From contig OY282456.1 in the NCBI GenBank assembly GCA_958296225.1, positions 2,728,001-2,792,000 of the forward strand: a DNA stretch of 64,000 nucleotides, given 5' to 3'. Both the position numbers and the translations under genes were made by a program. The notes under the pieces were generated by a model. That model was not told the origin of the DNA. It searched no databases and saw only the letters and a program-made list of their open reading frames with translations. Below, one piece after another: positions 17,047 to 24,267 of the stretch; positions within the stretch are counted from its first letter, which is position 1; every line of letters starts with the position of its first letter. The DNA is from an uncultured Dehalococcoidia bacterium. Lineage in GTDB: Bacteria; Chloroflexota; Dehalococcoidia; Lucifugimonadales; UBA3495.

Positions 17047-18417
17047 ATGAGCGCATTTGCCCGCGCCGCCCTAATCACCGGCATCGCCCTCTTTCTGGAA
17101 GGCTTTGCGCTGTATCTCGCTTCCCGGCTGTTGGCTAATGCCATCCGCCTGCCGGACGCTGCGATTCCCCTGGGGGTTGCCATGCTGGCGATGGGCTGGT
17201 CGTTCATCCTGTCCTGGTACGTGCAGACCATCCGGTTCTCGCTCAATCTGCGGGGCATCATTGGGCTGGCATTGAGCGCGGTTTCGGTGCTGGTTCTGGC
17301 CGGCGTGAGTATGGGGGCGGGCTGGTTTCCGGTCGGCCAGGTGTTGTCGGGTGATTTGCGGACGGCGGCGGCGTTGGGAATGACCGCCGTGTTTATGCTG
17401 GCCCTGTGGTGGCGCGGCACCGCCATCGCCAGAGACGACGTGACGCTGGACGTGGTGAGGAACGCCTTCGTGCGGGGGGTGGTGGTCACCATCGCGGCGG
17501 TGGCCGCAGACCCTTTGATGGAAGCCAGGATTGTCCGTTTGCCGGCGCTGCTGCTTTATTTCGCCATCGGTTTGGCCGGCCTTGCCGTCAGCCGGTTTGC
17601 CGCTGAGGGCGGCGGGCTGATGAACCGGGGCTGGATGGCGGCGATACTGGCCGGCGTGGGCGGCGTCCTGGCCCTGGCCCTGATTCTGGGCGCCCTTGGC
17701 ATCGGGGGCCTGGACGACGCGGCGCGGGCGATTATGCGCGGCATCGCCTTCCTGGGCCTGTGGACTTTGCGCCCCATCCTGCTGCTGCTGGGCCTGCTGG
17801 CCGCCGGGCTGGTTGCCATCGGCAATTGGGTGTCCGGCCTGTTCGGCGGGGGCGACCTCAGCGGGCTGGAACTGGCCCGGTTGCAAATTGAGGAGTTTCA
17901 CGAAAGCCTGCGCGATGTGGAAGGGGACGGGCCCCCCAGCGTGATACTCACGGTTATCAAGTGGGTGGCTTTCCTGGCCGCGTTGTCACTGGCCGGCTGG
18001 GCGCTGTTCCGGATGTTCCGCCGGCGCCGGTTGACGGGCGGGAACTACGCCGAGGGTGAGCTGCGCGAATCCATCTTCACCTGGCAGGGCGCGGGGCAGG
18101 ATGTGACGGATACCCTGGCCGGCTGGATGAACCGGGTATCCAATATGCGCCGCCGCCGGCCGCCCCCGGTCACTCCCCGCGAGGTGTATCACCGGATGCT
18201 GGAAGTGGCAAGTACGCTGGGATTCCCCCGCCGCCGCTGGCAGACGCCCCAGGAACACCGTCAGGACGTGAGCGCAACGCTCCCCGACCCGCCCGTGTCC
18301 CGCATCGTGAGCCGCTTCCAGCGCTATTACTACGGCCCCCGCCCCAACGATGAGGCCAACCCGGAAACAATGTCGGCGCTGATTGACGACCTTGACGACC
18401 TGCAATCCCGTCAGTAA
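17047..18417 (+). CDS. Multi-pass membrane protein with C-terminal DUF4129 domain
   Basis: A 456-residue protein with about ten hydrophobic segments. The last (VIKWVAFLAALSLAGWALFRMF) is followed by a cytoplasmic C-terminal domain with VTPREVYHRMLEVASTLGFPRRRWQTPQEH and FQRYYYGPRPNDE, the DUF4129 signature. Such domains usually form the tail of transglutaminase-like proteins encoded beside DUF58 and MoxR genes; here no transglutaminase core is seen. The predicted partner DUF58 protein is encoded at 14883, separated by the HEPN module. Confidence 0.8.
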   Translation: MSAFARAALITGIALFLEGFALYLASRLLANAIRLPDAAIPLGVAMLAMGWSFILSWYVQTIRFSLNLRGIIGLALSAVSVLVLAGVSMGAGWFPVGQVLSGDLRTAAALGMTAVFMLALWWRGTAIARDDVTLDVVRNAFVRGVVVTIAAVAADPLMEARIVRLPALLLYFAIGLAGLAVSRFAAEGGGLMNRGWMAAILAGVGGVLALALILGALGIGGLDDAARAIMRGIAFLGLWTLRPILLLLGLLAAGLVAIGNWVSGLFGGGDLSGLELARLQIEEFHESLRDVEGDGPPSVILTVIKWVAFLAALSLAGWALFRMFRRRRLTGGNYAEGELRESIFTWQGAGQDVTDTLAGWMNRVSNMRRRRPPPVTPREVYHRMLEVASTLGFPRRRWQTPQEHRQDVSATLPDPPVSRIVSRFQRYYYGPRPNDEANPETMSALIDDLDDLQSRQ

Positions 18418-18487
18418 CTGTGCTATCCTTGCCGTTTATTCTGGCCCGGCCCTGCCGGCAGCGCAAAGCAGGAGAGGTACATAACTT

Positions 18488-20344
18488 ATGCCAATCACCA
18501 ACTCCAGGCGGATTGTAACTTGGACGGCGGTCGCGCTGGCCGCCGTCGCCATTGCCGCGGTGCCGCTGCTTATGACTGCCGGCAACGCGGCCGCTCACCA
18601 GCCGGACGGCCTGCGGATGTCCCTGGCCGAGGTGTCCGAGCCGCCTTGCCCCTACGGACACGACGCCGGGTGCGCCAACGCTCCGCTCCCGCTAACCGCA
18701 GTTAACCCCTACCGGTCAGCCGACCCGCACGCCTTGCTGCCCGACGCCGGCGCCGGGCCCGGCCCGGCGGCCCAAGCCGCCAGCATTGCATACTTGCGCC
18801 GGCAACATTCCGCACCCCCAACCGGCGACGGCCTGGCGGCGCCGGGCGACGAACCCGGCGCCCCCGGCAGCGGCGTTAACTACGCCATAACCCCGGAGAT
18901 AGCCGGTCTCCCCTGGGCCAAAGACGGGCAAACCGCATCGGAAAAAGCGACCCTCGGATGGCTGGGACTGCTGCAAGAGTACAACCCCGGCCTGGCCAGC
19001 GCGCTGACCGGGATGCCGTTCCTGCAAGACCATACTCCTGGCGACCGCCAGGCCATTGCCACGCTCGCGCTCGTTTCATACCTATCGACGGACGACGCCA
19101 ATGCCATCGTCAATGCCCCATCCTTCGCCGACGGCGGCGGCGTGGACAACAGCGAGGCCAAAATCATCGCTGTTATGGGGATTCCTTACGTCAGTGGCAA
19201 CACCGCTCTAATCGCGCTGCTCACCGAATACGGAACCCTTGAGGAGCAAAGCGCAGCCGGGCAGTACGGCAATCCCCTGCATTTCGCCATCGTCAGGCTG
19301 GCAGTATCCCGGCAAAACAGCGAACTGATGCAAACGGCAACATCCGCCACGCGCCACGCCGAAACTCTGATGGGGCAGGCTCTGCCCACCGGCTTTGTGG
19401 GCATACTGGTCGCTAATGGGCCCGGCGCTGCTGGCGCCAACAACGGCGTCAGCATCCAGGTTGACGCCGGCTTTGACGGAACCTCTTACAGCGCCCGCGC
19501 CCGGCAGCGCACCGTAGCCCACGAAATCGGCCATTACTGGTGGGGCATAGGCCACGAAGACTGGCTTGCCGAGGGCGCAGCAGAGTACATCGGGGCCTAC
19601 TCCGTCCGGAGCCGGTTCGGAGACAACGACGTCTCTACGAGTAACTGGCCCTGCCCTTACTACCGCACCATCGAACACTTGCGGGCCGACGCCCCGCAGT
19701 ACGGTTCCGCCGGCAGCCTCTGCAACTACTCCCTGGGCGAAAAGCTGTTCCTCAGCCTGGACCGCGGTATGACAACTTCCGCTTTCAACGCCGCCTTTCG
19801 CAGCCTGTATCGCCTGGTGTCCACCTACGAGCAGGACGGCGTTGACCAGGGATTGTCCTTGATGCGCGCCTTTTGCCCCGGATGCTCCGGCAGCCTCCGC
19901 GACTTGGGCAATATCGGGAACACGCTGGCCCGCCGCTACGGCGAAAAAGTATTCACCGACCGCCGCCCGGCTAACGGGGCCGTCCCCGGCCTGGGCAGAG
20001 CGCAAAGCGTGGCTCTGGTCGATTACAGCATCGCCAATCGTCAATACGGCGTTGCCCAGGTGCCGGCCAGCAGCCCCGACCAGCGCCGGTGGGTCAGAGT
20101 CAACTTCAGCGGAGTGAGCAACCCGCCCGCAAAGGTCACCGTCATAGTGCAGCAATACCACGAGGACCGGGAACCGTATGCCATATGGCGGCAGGAAAGC
20201 ACCGTCTATAGCCGGGACGGCCGGACCTGGTTCAACGCTTACCTGGGCAGCCCCTACCGTCGGGCCGCCGGCCATCATTGGGTGTACATCTACAACGAAA
20301 GCCGGCAGAAAATCGCCGCGGTGGAGTACCAGGTTCTGCCCTAG
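18488..20344 (+). CDS. Secreted or anchored zinc-metallopeptidase-like protein
   Basis: A 618-residue protein with an N-terminal signal or anchor (RIVTWTAVALAAVAIAAVPLLMTAG). The catalytic core is VAHEIGHYWWGIGHEDWLAEGAAEY: HEIGH is an HExxH zinc motif, and the Glu in WLAEGAAEY is a good third ligand, as in gluzincins. Upstream there is a long proline/alanine/glycine-rich spacer (about 80-140). A C-terminal beta-rich domain (about 500-618) has ANRQYGVAQVP, VTVIVQQYHED and VEYQVLP. AGGAGAGG precedes the ATG. Probably an exported protease; the exact family is not recognised. Confidence 0.72.
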   Translation: MPITNSRRIVTWTAVALAAVAIAAVPLLMTAGNAAAHQPDGLRMSLAEVSEPPCPYGHDAGCANAPLPLTAVNPYRSADPHALLPDAGAGPGPAAQAASIAYLRRQHSAPPTGDGLAAPGDEPGAPGSGVNYAITPEIAGLPWAKDGQTASEKATLGWLGLLQEYNPGLASALTGMPFLQDHTPGDRQAIATLALVSYLSTDDANAIVNAPSFADGGGVDNSEAKIIAVMGIPYVSGNTALIALLTEYGTLEEQSAAGQYGNPLHFAIVRLAVSRQNSELMQTATSATRHAETLMGQALPTGFVGILVANGPGAAGANNGVSIQVDAGFDGTSYSARARQRTVAHEIGHYWWGIGHEDWLAEGAAEYIGAYSVRSRFGDNDVSTSNWPCPYYRTIEHLRADAPQYGSAGSLCNYSLGEKLFLSLDRGMTTSAFNAAFRSLYRLVSTYEQDGVDQGLSLMRAFCPGCSGSLRDLGNIGNTLARRYGEKVFTDRRPANGAVPGLGRAQSVALVDYSIANRQYGVAQVPASSPDQRRWVRVNFSGVSNPPAKVTVIVQQYHEDREPYAIWRQESTVYSRDGRTWFNAYLGSPYRRAAGHHWVYIYNESRQKIAAVEYQVLP

Positions 20345-21255
20345 CGGAACTGCGGCATCACGTCCCCGGCGATAACCTGCATCAGCTCCCGGATGCGGGC
20401 AACGTCCCCGGTGTTCAATGCCAGCACGATATGCTGCACCCCGGCCTCCCGGTAGGCGGCGATGCCCGCCGCCATACCCGCCGGGTCGTCGCCCGGCAGA
20501 CGCGCCCGGTCGGCGGCCCGCGGGCCGGACGGCGCGCCGTGGGCCTCGACCTCAACCCGCGCCGACATCACCAGGTCATCGGGGTTGCGGCCCGCCGACT
20601 CCGCCAGCTCCCGCACCCGTTGCCGGCCAATGGCGAACTCCTCCGCGCTCACCCCGGAAGGGTGCCAGCCGTCCCCTCGCCGGCCGGCCCGCCGCAGCGC
20701 CCCCGGACTGCTGCCCCCCACCCACAACGGCACGCCGCGCGCCCCGTTTATTTCCTGCTGCGGTTTGGGCGCAAACTTCAGGTCGCCAAAATCCCACCGC
20801 GCGCTGTGATATTGCGGGTCGTCGTTGGCCCACAGCTCCCGCATCACGTCCATCGCTTCGTTGGTCAGCGAACCCCGCTGGTTCAACGGTATGCCCAGCG
20901 CCTCAAACTCCGGCGTCATCGCTCCCACGCCGACGCCCAGCGCCACCCGCCCGCCCGACATCTGGTCCAGCGTCGCCGCATACTTCGCCAGCGCCACCGG
21001 ATTATGGTACGGCAGCACCAGCACCGACGTGCCCAGCCGCACCCGCGCGGTCAGGGCCGAAATATGCGACAGCGTGGCCATCGGGTGGTAATAGGGCTTG
21101 TCGTCCAGCCGCTCCCGGATGTAGCCGTTGTTGAACAGGTGGTCCATCACCCAAACCGAGTCGTACCCCAGCTCCTCGGCCAGCGGCCCGAAACCGACCA
21201 CCGCCTGCGGGTCCTCAATACCCCAGTTATTGGGAATCGTAACGCCGAATTCCAT
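20341..21255 (-). CDS. LLM class flavin/F420-dependent oxidoreductase, copy 1
   Basis: A luciferase-like monooxygenase-fold enzyme of about 304 residues, starting MEFGVTIPNNWGIED. It shows GYDSVWVMDHLFNNG, VRLGTSVLVLPYHNP, ATLDQMSGGRVALGVGVGAM and PLWVGGSSPGALRRAGRRGDGW. The last is the usual cofactor-phosphate and substrate region of F420-dependent members. The ATG at 21255 has GGAG 7 bases upstream; the longer open frame to 21390 is repeat and antisense sequence. The substrate is unknown. It overlaps the convergent peptidase-like gene by 4 bp. Confidence 0.9.
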   Translation of the reverse strand: MEFGVTIPNNWGIEDPQAVVGFGPLAEELGYDSVWVMDHLFNNGYIRERLDDKPYYHPMATLSHISALTARVRLGTSVLVLPYHNPVALAKYAATLDQMSGGRVALGVGVGAMTPEFEALGIPLNQRGSLTNEAMDVMRELWANDDPQYHSARWDFGDLKFAPKPQQEINGARGVPLWVGGSSPGALRRAGRRGDGWHPSGVSAEEFAIGRQRVRELAESAGRNPDDLVMSARVEVEAHGAPSGPRAADRARLPGDDPAGMAAGIAAYREAGVQHIVLALNTGDVARIRELMQVIAGDVMPQFR

Positions 21256-21270
21256 CAGGCAGCTCCAGTT

Positions 21271-21300
21271 GCGATTGCGTTTGCGATTGCGCTTGCGCCG
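21271..21300. repeat. Hexanucleotide microrepeat upstream of the LLM gene
   Basis: Five GCGNNN hexamers in a row (GCGATT, GCGTTT, GCGATT, GCGCTT, GCGCCG). It lies in the leader of the LLM gene, a position where slippage could change its expression. Confidence 0.6.
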
Positions 21301-21353
21301 GTCCGGTTTATTGCCGCCCCTTGTCGGGAGCGTGTCTCCGTTTGCGCCGGCGC

Positions 21354-21827
21354 TCACCCGGTCTTGATGGCCTGCACCAGCCGGGCGCACTCAATGGCGC
21401 CCACCGCGCAATCGGCGCCCAGGTTGCCCACCTTGCCGCCGGAGCGGTTGATGGCCTGTTCCATATTTTCGGTGGTCAGTACGCCGAACATCGTCGGCAC
21501 GCCCGTCTCCCGGCCCACGGCGGCAATGCCGGCCGATGCCTGATTGCACACCATATCATAGTGGCTGGTCTCGCCCCGAATCACCGCCCCCAGGCAAATC
21601 ACCGCGTCATACTGGCCGGATTGGGCCAGGGTTTTGGCTGCTACGGGCAGCTCGAAAGAGCCGGGAACCCAGGCCGTGGCAATATCCCCGTCGCGGACGC
21701 CGTATCGGGTCAGCGTAGCCACGGCCCCCTCCATCAAGTTCTTGGTGATAACGTGGTTGAAACGGGCCGCCACGACAGCGACGCGGAGACCGGCGCCGTC
21801 CAATCCCGCATTCAATTCTTGCGGCAA
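21354..21827 (-). CDS. ribH: 6,7-dimethyl-8-ribityllumazine synthase
   Basis: A 157-residue lumazine synthase, the penultimate step of riboflavin synthesis. Family blocks are VAVVAARFNHVI (substrate ring stacking), AWVPGSFELPVAAK, CLGAVIRGETSHYDMVC (His as proton acceptor) and VPTMFGVLTTENMEQA. The length fits the icosahedral or pentameric enzyme. It stands alone without other rib genes. It is upstream of the LLM oxidoreductase on the same strand; a flavin or F420 link is possible but not shown. Confidence 0.97.
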   Translation of the reverse strand: MPQELNAGLDGAGLRVAVVAARFNHVITKNLMEGAVATLTRYGVRDGDIATAWVPGSFELPVAAKTLAQSGQYDAVICLGAVIRGETSHYDMVCNQASAGIAAVGRETGVPTMFGVLTTENMEQAINRSGGKVGNLGADCAVGAIECARLVQAIKTG

Positions 21828-21894
21828 ACTCTCATCTCCTCGATTCGGGCGTTGGGTGGCCGGCCGGGGGCCGGATGCCCGCCGGCCAAGTGTA

Positions 21895-22983
21895 CTACGC
21901 CGCCGGCAATAGTGTCATCCGCAGCCGGCGGTGAATGTCGTCCAGCGATGCCAGTTCACCGCCCAGCACGGCTCTGGAGAGGCGTCGGATGTAGTCCTTC
22001 TGCTCGTCCCGCGTGATGTATTCCGCCGGTGATTTGCCGTCAACGCGGGCCAGCAGCAGTACGCCCAGCTGCCGCACGGTGTCGCTTTCCAGCCGGGCGG
22101 CGTCGCCGGCGCGGTCGCCGCCGGCGGCAAGGTACGCCGCCCAGAATGAGCGGGCGGCGTCATTATACTGCTGCGCCAGTCCCGGGCGGTGTATCGCTTT
22201 CAGCGTCAGGTGGTTGAGCATAAACGCCAGGTCGAACACCGGGTTGCCCAGATGCGCCACCTCGAAATCCAGCAGGAAAACCGCGGCGGATGCGCCGGCG
22301 CCGCTGACGATGATGTTCTTGGGGCTGTAATCGCCGTGCACCAGGGTACGGCGGTGGTTGAGCATCCGCCCGGCTTCGGCTTCAATGGCGTCGGCAAGGT
22401 CGGGATGGGCTGCTGCGGCGGCCCGGTGGTAGGGGTCAATGCGGAGCTGGACAAAACAATGCTGGTCGGCAAATTCCTGCAAGTCCGGCGGTATGCCAGC
22501 GTCGGTTACGGCGGAACGTTGATGAATGGCGCCAAGTATATCGCCAACCCGGCCGGCGACGGCCGTATCAACGTGGCCGCTGAGCAAGGCGTCTTTCCAG
22601 TTCACGCCGTCCGGGGGCGCGGCGGTCATCACGAACAGGAAGTTGCCCTTGTCCTCATCTACCACCCGGGGGATGGCGGACGGCGGGAGAGCGCAAGCCA
22701 GGTAGTCAATGCCGGCCCGCTCCCGGTGGATGCGCTCCCGGTCAGCGAACCAGTCTCCCGCGACGCGCAGCCTGCGGAGGGACTGCTTGATAACCAGGGA
22801 CGCGCCGGGTTCGCCGGGAACGTTGACGCGCACGACGACGTTGGAAACGCCGCCGCCAAGGGTTTCAACCGTCGCCGTCCGGGCGGCGGCGCGCGCAATC
22901 ACCCCCCGGTCAAGGAGGTAAGGAACGGCGCTGTCGGCAGTAAGGTTGAATGGCATCATACTATCTATGAACGGGGACGGCAT
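21895..22983 (-). CDS. Aminoglycoside phosphotransferase-like small-molecule kinase
   Basis: A kinase of the APH/choline kinase fold, about 362 residues. It has a glycine-rich nucleotide loop (VETLGGGVSNVVVRV), the ATP-anchoring Lys in SLVIKQSL, the catalytic loop LVHGDYSPKNIIV and the metal-binding LLDFEVAHLGNPVFDLAFML. The HGDYSPKN and DFE motifs recall methylthioribose kinase and related sugar kinases more than resistance enzymes. The start at 22983 follows GGAG closely. The open frame continues to 23328 through the mobile element, which is not coding here. Substrate unknown. Confidence 0.82.
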   Translation of the reverse strand: MPSPFIDSMMPFNLTADSAVPYLLDRGVIARAAARTATVETLGGGVSNVVVRVNVPGEPGASLVIKQSLRRLRVAGDWFADRERIHRERAGIDYLACALPPSAIPRVVDEDKGNFLFVMTAAPPDGVNWKDALLSGHVDTAVAGRVGDILGAIHQRSAVTDAGIPPDLQEFADQHCFVQLRIDPYHRAAAAAHPDLADAIEAEAGRMLNHRRTLVHGDYSPKNIIVSGAGASAAVFLLDFEVAHLGNPVFDLAFMLNHLTLKAIHRPGLAQQYNDAARSFWAAYLAAGGDRAGDAARLESDTVRQLGVLLLARVDGKSPAEYITRDEQKDYIRRLSRAVLGGELASLDDIHRRLRMTLLPAA

Positions 22984-23144
22984 CTGCTCCGTGCCCGGCG
23001 TGCCGCCGTTTTCCCGCCGGGCCCGGCGCTGGGTCATCCAGGCCACACGGGGAGCACCGCCCGGATTCCCGTGGGCAAGCCAGCCGCAACAACCGGCTAC
23101 GGTACAAACTCTATCACGAATCGCATCGCGGCGGCGAGTTGCGA

Positions 23145-23153
23145 TTGCAGCCG
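23145..23153. repeat. Left target-site repeat of element copy 1
   Basis: TTGCAGCCG immediately left of the element, matched by TTGCCGCCG at 23703-23711 on the right, 8 of 9 bases identical. Confidence 0.65.
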
Positions 23154-23200
23154 GGCAGCGTTCCCTTGCCGGCGGTCGGGGCTTTGCAAAGTCATTAAAG

Positions 23201-23224
23201 CCCTCTCCCCTTGTGGGAGAGGGG
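23201..23224. repeat. CCCTCTCCC palindrome inside element copy 1
   Basis: CCCTCTCCCC-TTGT-GGGAGAGGGG, a near-perfect hairpin of the dispersed family also seen at 54315, 54431, 59336 and 59440. Confidence 0.85.
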
Positions 23225-23295
23225 TAGCCCTCCGGCTCCGGCGCCCGCAAACCTCCCCGCACTTTGCGCCGGCCCTGCCCACTGACAACCCCCAT

Positions 23296-23324
23296 TTGAC
23301 AACCGCGAACATCGGTACTATACT
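23296..23324 (+). promoter_or_regulatory. Perfect sigma70-type promoter inside element copy 1
   Basis: TTGACA at 23296-23301, a 17-base spacer, then TATACT at 23319-23324. The expected start is near 23331. The same promoter is fully conserved in the second copy. It would transcribe the conserved interior rightwards. Confidence 0.85.
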
Positions 23325-23330
23325 GCAATC

Positions 23331-23680
23331 TATCACGTGAATCTCAGTCCAGCCAGAGGTCAACCGGTCATCAACGGCCAGTCAGCACAAAATCGCATAC
23401 CGGCGTCGTGGAGACCCCTCGTCCAATGCTTACGCGAGAACGGTCTAACCGGCCAACAGCGACTGCCACCGCGCTGCGTGGCTGCGCCCTCAAAGCGTAG
23501 TTCACGAACCATCGGAGCAAAACTTTGCGTAAATCCCCCGGCCGTGGGGCTGACAATGACCGGTAACCTCTGGCTCGCACACCATATCCCGCCAACAACC
23601 GGAACCGGAACCCCGATCACCTGAACCAGCAAGGAGCATCGCCAATGAACCCAGCCCACCACCGCAGAGGAATAACCAAA
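23331..23680 (+). ncRNA. Putative structured transcript of the element (tentative)
   Basis: About 350 conserved bases downstream of the promoter with no convincing reading frame. Small hairpins can be drawn: GCCAC/GTGGC around 23466-23483, CCCC/GGGG around 23538-23551, and CAAAG (about 23492) with CTTTG (about 23523). In the last, the single change between copies (C to T) keeps a G-U pair. This hints at an RNA but is weak evidence. The 3' end is undefined. Confidence 0.35.
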
Positions 23681-23807
23681 CCGCCGGCAACGGAACGCTG
23701 CCTTGCCGCCGGGCAGCCTTCCGCCCCCGCGACAGCGCACGATATTTGACATAAACCGCATCCGTCCCCGCGCCAATTCTTCCGACTTTACTGGTATGAT
23801 GGAATGA

Positions 23808-23841
23808 CGGGAACCCGCCCTTTCGGGATGACGGGTTCCCG
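23808..23841. repeat. Palindromic hairpin upstream of the small membrane protein gene
   Basis: CGGGAACCCG (23808-23817) and its complement CGGGTTCCCG (23832-23841) with a 14-base loop, embedded in GGAATGACGGGAA. It is related in style to the dispersed GTCATTCC repeats. Confidence 0.6.
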
Positions 23842-23910
23842 CCCCTAACCAGACTGTATTAGCGCGCCGACGGCGGCCCGGTGGGGCGTCGCGGCGACCG
23901 GAGGGTGGCA

Positions 23911-24240
23911 ATGCCGAGCAAGGGCAAGCGGGTGGCATCCCGACAGAATAATTTGCGTCGCCGGCGTGGCAATGCGAACCGTGGCGCGGCGGTGGCAACG
24001 CGCGCCGCCGCGGCGTCCACACCGGACACGACCGCCGCCGACCCGGCCGCGGCGGCTGATACGCCAAACGCCGCGGCAACGGCCGGGACGGCAGCCGCGC
24101 GCGCCGCTCCGGGCCAGTCGCGCGGACGGCGGTTCGACCGTCCGGCGGCCTATAATCACGTCGGCTCCGAACTGACCCGCATCGGCATCTTTTCCGGTGT
24201 CCTGGTGGTCATTCTGGTAGCCGTCTCCTTCGTGCTTTAG
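23911..24240 (+). CDS. Small basic membrane-anchored protein
   Basis: A 109-residue protein: an Arg/Lys-rich start (MPSKGKRVASRQNNLRRRRGN), a long Ala/Thr/Pro-rich flexible middle, and one C-terminal membrane segment (IGIFSGVLVVILVAVSFVL). GGAGGG precedes the ATG by a short spacer. The basic N-terminus may bind nucleic acid or a negatively charged partner at the membrane, a C-tail-anchored layout. It lies 27 bp before uvrC, probably in one operon. Function is unknown. Confidence 0.65.
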   Translation: MPSKGKRVASRQNNLRRRRGNANRGAAVATRAAAASTPDTTAADPAAAADTPNAAATAGTAAARAAPGQSRGRRFDRPAAYNHVGSELTRIGIFSGVLVVILVAVSFVL

Positions 24241-24267
24241 GCTGACGCATCCGGGACGGGGCCGGCA

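Larger units (their letters stand above)
23154..23702 (+). mobile_element. Non-autonomous TIR element (MITE-like), copy 1
   Basis: A 549-bp element. The left end (23154-23175) begins GGCAGCGTTCC and is the inverted complement of the right end (23681-23702), with 21 of 22 bases matching. It contains one CCCTCTCCC palindrome (23201-23224), a perfect sigma70 promoter and a 431-bp tail (23272-23702) that is more than 95 percent identical by eye to the second copy at 54522-54952. No transposase or other plausible protein is encoded. The flanking 9-bp repeats differ at one base, so this copy is probably older than copy 2. It sits upstream of the APH-like gene. Confidence 0.82.

Noticed and set aside
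21895..22983. Antibiotic resistance gene (aminoglycoside phosphotransferase)
   Set aside because: The fold is shared with many metabolic kinases, and the motifs are closer to sugar or choline-type kinases; no resistance context.
23360..24079. Minus-strand open frame across element copy 1
   Set aside because: The frame is not maintained with equal length in copy 2, has no ribosome site and runs into an unrelated promoter region; it looks like GC-rich chance.
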